The notes under the pieces are model-generated. The model did not search any database and was not told the origin of the DNA. It was given only the letters and a program-made list of their open reading frames with translations. A DNA stretch of 42,548 bases from NCBI GenBank assembly GCA_944390805.1, contig CALXQW010000006.1, positions 1 through 42,548 of the forward strand, given 5' to 3'. Each line of letters opens with the position of its first letter. The first letter of the stretch is position 1. A program made the position numbers and the translations under genes. Shown piece after piece: positions 9,090 to 16,819 of this stretch. This DNA is from an uncultured Opitutales bacterium. Its GTDB lineage: Bacteria; Verrucomicrobiota; Verrucomicrobiia; Opitutales; Intestinicryptomonadaceae.

Positions 9090-10181
9090 TTAGAGATATT
9101 CCACCTCTCCGTAGGAAAGCTTGTCCAAACCGAGAAGCTCAAACTTTGGATTCCTTATTTTCCACGAGCCTCTGGCCTTTTCGTCGAGCGCATCAAGGGC
9201 ATTTTCTCCAAAAACTTTCGGGCTTTGATAGACAAACGCATAGTCTGCAGAGTGGGAATTTATTATGGAAGAGAGCGTTATTGCCCCTCCCTCCACATAT
9301 ATAGACGATATCCTCTCCTCCGAAAATAACCTTTCCTTAAGCTCGCTCCAGAATGCTGCTCTGTCTGCCGAAGAAGCGGAAAGCTGCATGACCTTTACCC
9401 CGCAACGCTTGAGAAAATCTATCTTATCTTGCGGAGAGTCCGAACAGCAAACAACCCTGGTTTTGTCTTCAAACTCGTCCGTAAAGACACGCTTTGAAAG
9501 CATGTCGAAATCGAAGTTCAACTCCGCGCTGAAAATCAAGCGCTGCCTGCAAGACGGCGGAACGCCATCCCTCCTAACCGTCAGAGCCGGATTATCTATC
9601 TTTATCGTATTGAACCCAACTCCTATCGCAGAGAATAGAGCCCTCCATTCATGCACGCTGTGCATGGCTTCCTTGCCTGTTATGTGGGCCCTATTGCCGT
9701 CGTCGAGAGCTATCTTTCCATCTTTTGAGGCGGCGTATTTTATTGCAAGTAGGGCCCTGCCGTATTTTGCCGTATGGTTGAATATGAAATTTAAATCTTC
9801 GCATTCGCGGCCGAGAATACCCGTCTGTACAGAAACCCCAGCCGAACGCAGAACCTCAACTCCGCGCCCAGAATGCTCCGGGCTAAAGTCCATAGCCCCC
9901 ACCACGACATTTTTTATTCCCGCCGATATCAGCGCATCTGTACACGCGCCAGTGCGCCCTTTGGTGCAACACGGCTCGAGTGTCACATACATAGTATCCG
10001 TAGGCAATACGGCTCTTGGCATGTTTTTCAGGCATGCAATCTCAGCATGCGCCGCGCCGTCGGCCGCATGGTACCCGCGCGAGACCACATTGCCATCTGC
10101 GTCGACAATCAGTGCGCCGACCATAGGATTTGGATTTGTGGCTCCCCATCCGCGTTTAGCCAAACCGATGGCTTCCGCCAT
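9090..10181 (-). CDS. ribD: Bifunctional riboflavin biosynthesis protein RibD (deaminase/reductase)
   Basis: Converts the first pyrimidine intermediate of riboflavin synthesis by deamination, then side-chain reduction. The N-terminal cytidine-deaminase-like domain has the zinc motifs HAE (45-47) and PCCTKGRTGAC (70-80); NPNPMVG precedes them. The C-terminal reductase starts at about FNHTAKYGRALLAIKYAASKDGKIA and includes IYVEGGA. The ATG at 10181 has a well-placed AAAGGA site. An in-frame GTG at 10208 would add nine residues that align plausibly with the family N-terminus, so the start is not settled. Other rib genes are not in the window. Confidence 0.94.
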   Translation of the reverse strand: MAEAIGLAKRGWGATNPNPMVGALIVDADGNVVSRGYHAADGAAHAEIACLKNMPRAVLPTDTMYVTLEPCCTKGRTGACTDALISAGIKNVVVGAMDFSPEHSGRGVEVLRSAGVSVQTGILGRECEDLNFIFNHTAKYGRALLAIKYAASKDGKIALDDGNRAHITGKEAMHSVHEWRALFSAIGVGFNTIKIDNPALTVRRDGVPPSCRQRLIFSAELNFDFDMLSKRVFTDEFEDKTRVVCCSDSPQDKIDFLKRCGVKVMQLSASSADRAAFWSELKERLFSEERISSIYVEGGAITLSSIINSHSADYAFVYQSPKVFGENALDALDEKARGSWKIRNPKFELLGLDKLSYGEVEYL

Positions 10182-10265
10182 CAAAGATTCCTTTGTATTA
10201 TTTTGCACGTCTTTATAAATTTAATGGTTAAGGCAAGCGCGTCAAGCAGACTTGCCCAGAGTACG

Positions 10266-10907
10266 CTAAGGCCTTACATACGGATTAGACGCCTTCTCGC
10301 GTCCGACCGTTGTAAATGGACCATGTCCCGGAAGAAGAACCGTATCGTCCGGCAGCGTATAGATTTTCTCCCTTATAGATTTTGCCAGTTTAGAGAAGTC
10401 TCCCGTTGGCAAATCCCATCTGCCTACGCCCTCTTCAAAAATCAGGTCTCCGACAAAGGCTTTCTTTGGAGATTCGTCTTCAAGCACATAAGCCATGCTG
10501 CCGTCAAGATGACCGGGAACTGAAAGGCATTTTATCCTTACGCCTTCTATGTCAATTTCCTCTCCGTCGGACAGGCGCACATCTATATGCGCGCTTTCAA
10601 GAGTTCTGGAATCGAACATATATTTATCCTGCGCGCCCTGAACCTCCATAAAAGGGGCGCTATCTGCGTGGGCGTATATCTTTGCCCCGAGCTTGTCCTG
10701 CAAGCGGCGGGCGTCCCATACATGGTCCCAATGGGCGTGAGTTATGAGAACGGCGCTGAGCGTCCTATTTTGCTTTTGGAGAAAGTCCCTAATTTGATCT
10801 TCGGCTCCCTCGGCGGCGTCAACAGCTATGGCTCCGGTTCCGGAGTCCGGCAATATGACGTACACGTTGGTCTCTATGGGGCCGAGTTGGAAGTCGTATA
10901 TTTTCAT
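10266..10907 (-). CDS. Metallo-beta-lactamase-fold hydrolase (glyoxalase II-like)
   Basis: A 213-aa enzyme with a complete binuclear metal site: THAHWDH (H57, H59, D61, H62), H133 in PGHLDGS, D154 in FVGDLIF, and H195 in PGHGPFT. The GRWDLPTGD segment resembles the GRxDLPGGD of small GloB-like thioester hydrolases, so hydrolysis of a glutathione- or other thiol-ester is likely, but the short C-terminus lacks the full substrate-binding domain of classical glyoxalase II. It is probably cytoplasmic, with no signal peptide. First gene of the minus-strand block; ribD follows after about 85 nt. Confidence 0.88.
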   Translation of the reverse strand: MKIYDFQLGPIETNVYVILPDSGTGAIAVDAAEGAEDQIRDFLQKQNRTLSAVLITHAHWDHVWDARRLQDKLGAKIYAHADSAPFMEVQGAQDKYMFDSRTLESAHIDVRLSDGEEIDIEGVRIKCLSVPGHLDGSMAYVLEDESPKKAFVGDLIFEEGVGRWDLPTGDFSKLAKSIREKIYTLPDDTVLLPGHGPFTTVGREKASNPYVRP

Positions 10908-10978
10908 ATCTAAGAATAGTCTATCGGGGTGTTTCTCAAGTTCCGAATTTATATATGATGCCTATTTTACTGTCGTAG

Positions 10979-11113
10979 TCAATTAATATAATCCAAAACG
11001 CCCGCGGGTTCAAAAATATCAAAAATATCAAAAGTTCGTTTGCGGCGCTGCGTTTGCGGGCGTATTCTGCGGCCGAGTATGCGCGGCAAATCCGCGCCAA
11101 CAAGCAGAACTAA
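10979..11113 (+). pseudogene. Possible 3' fragment of a phage-type gene
   Basis: An open stretch of 44 codons without any start codon, ending in TAA 8 nt before the next gene. Its last 25 codons have strong GC bias in third positions and encode a protein-like sequence (FAALRLRAYSAAEYARQIRANKQN). The first part overlaps an AT-rich segment with a 9-nt direct repeat (CAAAAATAT at 11011 and 11020). I could not recognise a family. The adjacent frame is also open, so this may be chance. Confidence 0.25.
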
Positions 11114-11121
11114 AAAACATC

Positions 11122-11394
11122 ATGACACTGAGCAAAAAACTACTAAGACGCACGGCAATATTGCTTCAACTGCAGGCGGCCTATCCGGCGGCTCTGCCAT
11201 TTCAGACGTTAATGGACGGCTTAAAGCTTGCCTCCATGCACGCATATCCGTCGGAGGACGAGCTTCGGGCGGACTGCGAATATCTGACGGAAAAGAATTT
11301 TCTCACCCAGACCAGATCTGAAATTTCCCCTTCCGAAAAGCGCTTTAAGATAAGCGCAAAAGGGTTGGATTTCCTTGCCGAATCAGGGTTTTAG
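11122..11394 (+). CDS. Small phage-type protein, winged-helix-like
   Basis: A 90-aa protein not matched to a named family. The N-terminus (SKKLLRRTAILLQLQAAYPAALPFQTLMDGLKLA) followed by DELRADCEYLTEKNFLTQ and a strand-rich KRFKISAKGLDFL gives the helix-helix-helix-wing pattern of a winged-helix DNA-binding domain. Many Mu-like phages carry a small protein of this kind just before the terminase genes. Its stop is separated by only 3 nt from the next start, so it belongs to the terminase unit. It may help recognise phage DNA or regulate the unit; that is inference. Confidence 0.6.
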   Translation: MTLSKKLLRRTAILLQLQAAYPAALPFQTLMDGLKLASMHAYPSEDELRADCEYLTEKNFLTQTRSEISPSEKRFKISAKGLDFLAESGF

Positions 11395-11397
11395 AAA

Positions 11398-11736
11398 ATG
11401 GCCTCAAAAAGAACGCCCGCCTTTGCAAAACATGTTGAGAAGATCTCCAAAGCCCGCAAGAAGGCCGACGAGATAATAAAGACTTCCGACATTTGCTCCG
11501 ACGCCCTCAACGCCGCATGGGAGGCAGTTTTCGATTGGCTTTGCCAATCGAAAACCTGCGGCGCGGATCTGTCCGACCTAAACACAGCCGCTGGAATAAT
11601 TCAAAAACTCGCATCGTCCAAGAACGCCTTAAAGAAGTCTTCCGAGGACGACTCTTCCTCCGGAGGGCAGAATTCAGGCCGCCGCCTCACACCGGACGAG
11701 CTCGACGAGCTTGAAAGCGAGTTAAAACTGTTATAA
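11398..11736 (+). CDS. Candidate terminase small subunit
   Basis: A 112-aa basic-then-acidic protein lying between the winged-helix-like gene and the large terminase (gaps of 3 and 6 nt). The sequence does not match a small-terminase family that I can name; the assignment rests on position. The N-terminal half is lysine-rich and helical (KHVEKISKARKKADEII). The middle has a DWLCQSKTCGADLSDLNTAAGIIQKLASS helix pair, and the C-terminus is a Ser-rich linker ending in DELDELESELKLL, a possible oligomerisation or partner-binding helix. The frame is intact. Confidence 0.5.
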   Translation: MASKRTPAFAKHVEKISKARKKADEIIKTSDICSDALNAAWEAVFDWLCQSKTCGADLSDLNTAAGIIQKLASSKNALKKSSEDDSSSGGQNSGRRLTPDELDELESELKLL

Positions 11737-11742
11737 CCTCAC

Positions 11743-13134
11743 ATGTCCGCGCAAAAAGCAAAACCGCCCGAGGAATTTTTTCTGCCTTACCAGAAGAAAT
11801 GGATACTCGACAATTCCCGCATAAAGCTTATGGAAAAGTCCAGGCAGATAGGCTTAAGCTGGTGCTGCGCCTACGCCATGGTAAGGCGGCACTGCACGCA
11901 AGTAAACGGGGCAAAACTTCTCGACTCGTGGGTAAGCAGCCGCGACGAGCTTCAAGCAAAGCTCTTTATGGACGACTGCCGCAAATTTGCCGCCGCCATC
12001 TGTTCAGCCTCCATGTTAAAATACAATTTTTCGCCTGCTTCTGCAAATTCCGACGGAGCCGGAACCCTGACATTTGCCGATGGCGGGCGCATAGTCAGTT
12101 TATCTTCCAATCCCGACGCCCAAGCCGGCAAGCGAGGCTGCAGGCTGCTCGACGAATTCGCTCTTCACCCCGATCCCCGTAAGCTATACGCCATAGCCCT
12201 TCCCGGAATAACATGGGGAGGCAATCTTGAGATAGTCTCAACGCACAGGGGGGCCGACAATTTTTTCAACGAGCTTGTGGAGGAGGCGCGGCACGGGGGA
12301 AATCCAAAAGGAATATCTTTGCACAGGGTCACTCTTCAAGACGCGCTTGAGCAGGGTCTGTTAAGGAAGATAAAAGCGGCCCTTCCGCCCGACAATCCTT
12401 TGTTGGACCTCGACGAGGCAGCCTATTTCGACCAGGTAAGAAATTCCTGCCCCGACGAAGACTCTTTCATGCAGGAATACATGTGCCAGCCGCTCGACTC
12501 TTCAAGCAGGTTCATACCCGCAGAAATGCTCGAAAAATGCCTTTATAAAGACGGAGAAAACTGGCGCACAAATCTCGACGACAACATAAGGTCTGCCGAC
12601 AAGCAATACTATATGGGAGTAGATGTTGGCAGAACCAGCGACTTAAGCGTCTTTTGGATTCTCGAAAGACTCGGAGACACCCTCTACACCCGGCGCATAG
12701 AGGAGTTCAAGAACACGCCATTTTCTGAGCAGGAAGCCGTTTTATACAGCTATCTTGAGAATCCAAACCTGCGCAGGGTATGTATAGACCAGACCGGGCT
12801 TGGCAGGCAATTTGCGGAACGCGCCGCGCAGAGGTTTGGCGGCGTGCGGGTTGAGGCAATAAGTTTCACTCCGGCAAGCAAGGAATCTTTGGCCTATCCA
12901 CTCAGAAGCGCCTTTGAAGACTGCCGCATACGCATACCAAACATTCCCGCGGTAAGAGCCGACATTGGCGCTGTGAAACGCTCTAGCTCATTTTCCGGTT
13001 CGATGCGTTTTGAGGCGGAACGCACCTCATACGGTCATGCCGACAGATTCTGGGCTCTCGCGCTTGCAAATTTTGCCGCTAAGGAAAGCCTGCGCGACAC
13101 CAAGGTTGAACTTGTTAAGAACATGGTCTGGTAA
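11743..13134 (+). CDS. Phage terminase large subunit (Mu gp28-like)
   Basis: A 463-aa DNA-packaging motor. ATPase part: adenine-side LPYQKKWILD (14-23), variant Walker A EKSRQIGLSW (31-40), Walker B RLLDEF with D137 and E138, and coupling motif STHRG (166-170). Nuclease part (RNase-H-like): D294 in MGVDVGRTSD, D349 in CIDQTGLG and D434 in GHADRFWALALA. The length and all catalytic residues are intact, so the protein could still be active. However, no portal, protease, capsid or tail gene follows; the next gene is host-like HU. It is the last gene of a three-gene unit. Confidence 0.88.
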   Translation: MSAQKAKPPEEFFLPYQKKWILDNSRIKLMEKSRQIGLSWCCAYAMVRRHCTQVNGAKLLDSWVSSRDELQAKLFMDDCRKFAAAICSASMLKYNFSPASANSDGAGTLTFADGGRIVSLSSNPDAQAGKRGCRLLDEFALHPDPRKLYAIALPGITWGGNLEIVSTHRGADNFFNELVEEARHGGNPKGISLHRVTLQDALEQGLLRKIKAALPPDNPLLDLDEAAYFDQVRNSCPDEDSFMQEYMCQPLDSSSRFIPAEMLEKCLYKDGENWRTNLDDNIRSADKQYYMGVDVGRTSDLSVFWILERLGDTLYTRRIEEFKNTPFSEQEAVLYSYLENPNLRRVCIDQTGLGRQFAERAAQRFGGVRVEAISFTPASKESLAYPLRSAFEDCRIRIPNIPAVRADIGAVKRSSSFSGSMRFEAERTSYGHADRFWALALANFAAKESLRDTKVELVKNMVW

Positions 13135-13471
13135 TATTTCAAAGGCAAATGAGATATTCTTTGCAAACTGTTTTTATTTCCATAAAAAGATTAGGATAAA
13201 CTCAATGATTATTATAGATATAATAAACTATATAAAATTATTTAAGAATAATATTTAATTTAAATTGGAAATATTGAAAAATTTGCAAAATGCCCGCAGG
13301 CCGCCTGCGGGCATTTTTTATTTGCTTTTGAAAGCTAATATCAGGCTATTATAAAAGCATAAAAGCTTAAAAATACGCATTTTTTAGTTGACGCAAAAGC
13401 GTAGAATGAACAGCATTACAGGCAGTTAGTGAATCAATTTCTCACACAAAATAAAAACAACATACAAAAAT
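13135..13471. other. Intergenic spacer between terminase and HU
   Basis: An AT-rich spacer of 337 bp holding a strong terminator (13291-13319) and the presumed HU promoter region. A TTGACG box at 13388 and a TAGAAT box at 13402 are present but badly spaced relative to each other, so no promoter is called. A small ACGC-AAAA-GCGT hairpin lies at 13391-13402. No gene was seen. Confidence 0.5.
13291..13319 (+). terminator. Rho-independent terminator after the terminase unit
   Basis: A perfect 10-bp GC-rich stem (TGCCCGCAGG / CCTGCGGGCA) with a 3-nt loop, followed by six T residues on the plus strand. Confidence 0.9.
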
Positions 13472-13753
13472 ATGAATAAAGCAGACCTCATTGTTGAAAT
13501 TCAGAAACTCCTCGGCAAGGAAGCCACAAAAGCATGTGCGGAGCGCGCTCTGGCTGCTGTGACAACCGCTATCAAAGCGGGCGTCAAGAAGCACAAGAAG
13601 CTTCAGCTCATAGGCTTTGGAACTTTCTCTGTAACGAAGAGAAAAGCCCATGCCGGCATCAATCCTATGACCAAGGCCAAGATCACCATCAAGGCGGCCA
13701 ATGTCGTGAAGTTCAAGCCCGGCGCCGACTTCAAGAAGGCTGTTGCAAAGTAA
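13472..13753 (+). CDS. hup: HU-family DNA-binding protein
   Basis: A 93-aa nucleoid protein that binds and bends DNA as a dimer. It has the full HU/IHF fold: N-terminal helices NKADLIVEIQKLLGKE and AERALAAVTTAIKAGV, the GFGTFSV strand (48-54), and the DNA-intercalating arm with GINPMTK (62-68, carrying the key Pro) ending in VVKFKPGADFKKAV. It is monocistronic, bounded by terminators on both sides. The start has no Shine-Dalgarno, only an A-rich leader. It is shorter and simpler than the Lys/Ala-tailed HU variants. Confidence 0.96.
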   Translation: MNKADLIVEIQKLLGKEATKACAERALAAVTTAIKAGVKKHKKLQLIGFGTFSVTKRKAHAGINPMTKAKITIKAANVVKFKPGADFKKAVAK

Positions 13754-13776
13754 ATTTCAGCCCAAAAATAAAAAAG

Positions 13777-13804
13777 GAGCCTCCCATTCGGAGGCTCTTT
13801 TTTT
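13777..13804 (+). terminator. Rho-independent terminator of hup
   Basis: An 8-bp stem GAGCCTCC / GGAGGCTC with a 5-nt loop, followed by seven T residues, 23 nt after the HU stop. Confidence 0.93.
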
Positions 13805-13884
13805 GTGCGTTGTAATGTATAATTTGTAAAAATATCCTTTAATACCGCAAAGCCATTTTCAAGAGATGCTTTATCTTATAACAA

Positions 13885-13917
13885 GTAATATTTCTATATA
13901 TCACTAAATAATATTAC
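13885..13917. repeat. Inverted repeat upstream of the sulfatase
   Basis: GTAATATT and AATATTAC arms separated by 17 nt in the AT-rich spacer before the sulfatase gene. It could be an operator for a dimeric regulator; in such AT-rich DNA it may be chance. Confidence 0.25.
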
Positions 13918-14024
13918 AAGAAATATTCATTACAAAACAAAAACGCTTTTTAAAATTTACAAGATATAAGATTTTTATAATTATTGATAAGTTATCGAAT
14001 GAAAACCGTTTATCTGAAAGCGAA

Positions 14025-15494
14025 ATGGCAAGAATCTACTGTATAATTTTTATTATAATATTTTATATATTTCCATTGCAGAAATTGCAATCTGCTGATT
14101 TCTCCGGCACTGCCGGCGTATCGAAGGAGAATAAGCGGCCAAATGTATTGGTCATACTTGCCGACCAGCTTAGGGCAAATTCTCTCGGATACGTAAAACT
14201 TGAAAGCGTAAAGACGCCAAATATAGATTCTCTTGAAAAGATATCCGTAAATTTTACAAATGCGGTTAGCGTAAATCCGGTATGTACACCATATAGAGCC
14301 TCATTTATGACCGGGCAATATCCGTCGGATAACGGGGTATATTTCAACGATGTCCGCCTGCCCTACGATGCACCCTCAATAGGCGCCGTATTCCGCAGCG
14401 CCGGATACGACACCGCCTATATTGGGAAATGGCATATCAACGGCGGCGGGAGGAAGAATTACATACCCAAAGAGGGGCGGCGCGGATTTGAATATTTCAA
14501 AGTTTTGGAATGCACCCACGACTATTCCAACTCTAACTACTACGATAACGACGATACTACTATAAAGACATGGGAGGGTTTCGACGCTTTCGCCCAAACC
14601 GATGATGCCATAAGATACATGGATAAAAAAGCTGCAAAGAACAATAATACAAAAAATGCTAAACCGTTTTTTCTGATGGTCTCCTACGGCATTCCGCACT
14701 TTCCCCATCTTACCGCGCTGGAAAGTTATAAAGAAAAGTATCCCATAGAAAACCTGAAGTTTCCCCCAAATGTAAATGCAAAGCCCAACTTAGACGATCT
14801 AAAGGAGCTGCAAGGCTACTATGCTCACATATCTGTTCTCGATGATTGTGTAGGAAAAATTATGGATGCTCTCAGGCGCAATGGGCTTATAGAAAATACC
14901 ATAATAGTGTTTACATCAGACCATGGCGAAATGATGTTGTCGCACGCATGTCCAATTAAATGGAAGCACACTTTTTGGAACGAGTCTTCAACAGTTCCAC
15001 TGCTCATATACACAGGCAAGGCAAGCGGCAAAACCCGCAAGCCCGTAAACACGCCCGATTTAACCTCTACAATAATAACTCTTGCCGGATTAAAGCCCGC
15101 GCCGCTTATGCATAAAGGCAGAGATTTCTCAAGGAGCGCTCTTGGATTGGACACATCTGAAGACGGCTGTGCGCTTGTTCAGGGGCTTGCTCCATTTGAC
15201 TACGCCCTTAAAAACCCAGGGCCTTACAGACAAATTCGCACAAAAGACTTTTCCTATACAGAGCTTCTCAACGGAAATAAATTTCTTTTCGACAGGAACA
15301 ACGACATCTATGAGATGAACAATCTTGCAGGAAATCCCAAGTATGCCCAGATAGAAAAGAACCTGTCCGAGCTTTTAAAAAGCGAGCTTAAACGCATAGG
15401 AGACGAATTTATGCCGGCTGAATATTACCATAAGAAGTTCAACCACTTTGACAAAATAAACGAGCACGGAACTATGCCATACAGAAACTTCTAA
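14025..15494 (+). CDS. Secreted sulfatase (formylglycine-dependent, type I)
   Basis: A 489-aa arylsulfatase-superfamily hydrolase of sulfate esters, probably on sulfated glycans. A signal peptide covers about 1-23. The modification site is CTPYR (C87-R91), matching the minimal C-x-P-x-R signal for conversion of Cys to formylglycine but with Tyr instead of the usual Ser/Thr at position four. Other site residues: D47 (in LADQ, where DD is more usual), K135/H137 in YIGKWH, IPHFPH, D and H in FTSDHGE, and KWKHTFWNESSTVPLLIY. No formylglycine-generating enzyme or sulfatase maturase and no glycoside hydrolase is nearby. There is no clear ribosome-binding site, only GAAAG at -8. Confidence 0.92.
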   Translation: MARIYCIIFIIIFYIFPLQKLQSADFSGTAGVSKENKRPNVLVILADQLRANSLGYVKLESVKTPNIDSLEKISVNFTNAVSVNPVCTPYRASFMTGQYPSDNGVYFNDVRLPYDAPSIGAVFRSAGYDTAYIGKWHINGGGRKNYIPKEGRRGFEYFKVLECTHDYSNSNYYDNDDTTIKTWEGFDAFAQTDDAIRYMDKKAAKNNNTKNAKPFFLMVSYGIPHFPHLTALESYKEKYPIENLKFPPNVNAKPNLDDLKELQGYYAHISVLDDCVGKIMDALRRNGLIENTIIVFTSDHGEMMLSHACPIKWKHTFWNESSTVPLLIYTGKASGKTRKPVNTPDLTSTIITLAGLKPAPLMHKGRDFSRSALGLDTSEDGCALVQGLAPFDYALKNPGPYRQIRTKDFSYTELLNGNKFLFDRNNDIYEMNNLAGNPKYAQIEKNLSELLKSELKRIGDEFMPAEYYHKKFNHFDKINEHGTMPYRNF

Positions 15495-15649
15495 GTTTCT
15501 CTTTACTCCATTTAATAAAAAAACTCTATGTTTTTAAACTGTACAAAATAGGCATATTCTCTGTGCAGTTTTCTAACGCAAAAAGTAAAATCTTACGTCC
15601 AAAATTTCTCTATAAGAAAATTAATATTTAGAATTTTGGTGGCATATAC

Positions 15650-15677
15650 AAAAAAGCGGAGGCAATAACGCCTCCGC
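15650..15677 (-). terminator. Rho-independent terminator of pta
   Basis: Minus strand: 8-bp stem GCGGAGGC / GCCTCCGC, 6-nt loop, then six U residues, about 30 nt after the pta stop. Confidence 0.9.
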
Positions 15678-15706
15678 AAAAATGCAAGAAAATAAAACTT
15701 CGCCTA

Positions 15707-16741
15707 CTACTCTTTTGGGAATAGGAAGCGCCTGTCAACCGCCTGAGCGGCAGATACAACCATGGTTCCGTAAATATCTGTTGCGCTAGAACCTCTCGAT
15801 ATGAGGGCCGCGGGTTTAGTTAACCCCGTAAGAATCTGTCCGTACGTGTTAACATCGGAAAGCATCTGAACCATTTTTAAAGTTATGTTTGCAGAGTTCA
15901 AATCGGGGAAAATGAGAACATTTGCCTTGCCTGCAACAGAACTTGCCAAACCTTTTACCTTGGCTATCTCCGGATTTAAAGCGGCATCAACCTGAATTTC
16001 TCCGTCTATGTCCATCTCGAGCATATCGCGCTTTGCCATCTCATGGGCCATAGCTGTTGCCGATTTCATCTTAAGTATGCTCGGAAGCTTGGCAGAAGGA
16101 GACTTTGACGCATAGCTTAACATTGCAACCCTCGGCCTTTCATTTGTAAGATGATGGAATAACAGCGCCGTATTTATGGCAATATCGCAAAGCTGCTGCT
16201 CGTTCGGCTCAGGAATAACGGCGCAATCGGCAAGGAATAAGCTGCCCTTAACCCCCAAAGCCTCGTTCGAACATTCAAGAATGCTCATTGAAGACGCCGT
16301 CTTAAAAGTTTTCTGAAGGGGAATTATCTGAAATATAGGCCTCAGCGCGCCAGTCGATACCGTTGAAGCACCTGCAACTAAGGCGTCGGCCCTGCCGGTT
16401 ACAAGCATGAGCGTGGCAAAATAATTTGGATTCTTCAAAAACCCTTCCAGATTTTCCTCATCGAGATTCTTAAATTTTGGCAGGCTCTTTAATATTCTGA
16501 AAAGCTCCGGAGCATCGTCTGAAAAAGATGGATCCATAATGCGTATGCCGTCGAGCCTGACATCGCATGTCTTGGCAGCCTCCTCTATCTTGCTTCTGTC
16601 TCCAAGAAGTATGGGAACTCCAAGCTTACGGGTGGCAAACTGCCTTGCCGCCTGCAATATTCGAGGATCTTCTCCCTCAGGCAGAACAACCCTCTTGGGA
16701 TGGTTTTGTAGTCTTGCTGAAAGTTTGCTTATGGCTGACAT
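15707..16741 (-). CDS. pta: Phosphate acetyltransferase
   Basis: A 344-aa enzyme of the short PTA class interconverting acetyl-CoA and acetyl phosphate in overflow or fermentative acetate metabolism. Recognisable segments: KRVVLPEGEDPRILQAA at the start, FATLMLVTGRADALVAGASTVSTGALRPIFQIIP, FLADCAVIPEPNEQQLCDIAI, PRVAMLSYASKSPS, IDGEIQVDAALNPEIA, and VLIFPDLNSANITLKMVQ near the end. The phosphate butyryltransferase family is related, but the GASTVSTGALRP and PDLNSANI motifs favour Pta. The ATG at 16741 is taken; an upstream in-frame TTG (16783) adds non-conserved residues. ackA is not in the window. Confidence 0.93.
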   Translation of the reverse strand: MSAISKLSARLQNHPKRVVLPEGEDPRILQAARQFATRKLGVPILLGDRSKIEEAAKTCDVRLDGIRIMDPSFSDDAPELFRILKSLPKFKNLDEENLEGFLKNPNYFATLMLVTGRADALVAGASTVSTGALRPIFQIIPLQKTFKTASSMSILECSNEALGVKGSLFLADCAVIPEPNEQQLCDIAINTALLFHHLTNERPRVAMLSYASKSPSAKLPSILKMKSATAMAHEMAKRDMLEMDIDGEIQVDAALNPEIAKVKGLASSVAGKANVLIFPDLNSANITLKMVQMLSDVNTYGQILTGLTKPAALISRGSSATDIYGTMVVSAAQAVDRRFLFPKE

Positions 16742-16819
16742 ATCAATTTTCAATTTTAATGTGTTAACGCGCAATGCGCGCAAGGGGTAGATCTGATAAT
16801 TTAGTTTGAGCGCTCCAAG

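Noticed and set aside
8311..9093. A 260-codon open frame antisense to the methyltransferase
   Set aside because: The minus-strand frame has complete SAM-binding motifs; the plus-strand product has no family features.
9265..10218. A 317-codon open frame antisense to ribD
   Set aside because: It mirrors ribD, whose deaminase and reductase motifs are unambiguous.
11011..11028. Tandem CAAAAATAT units as a possible CRISPR or iteron repeat
   Set aside because: Only two 9-nt copies without spacers; too few and too short for an array or origin.
11040..11321. A 93-codon plus-strand frame overlapping the first cassette gene
   Set aside because: It overlaps the winged-helix-like gene in another frame. 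The latter has operon-like spacing to the next gene and a better protein composition.
13534..13815. A second frame over hup reading into its terminator
   Set aside because: It is a shadow of the HU reading frame; the product is Gln/Arg-rich and runs through the terminator hairpin.
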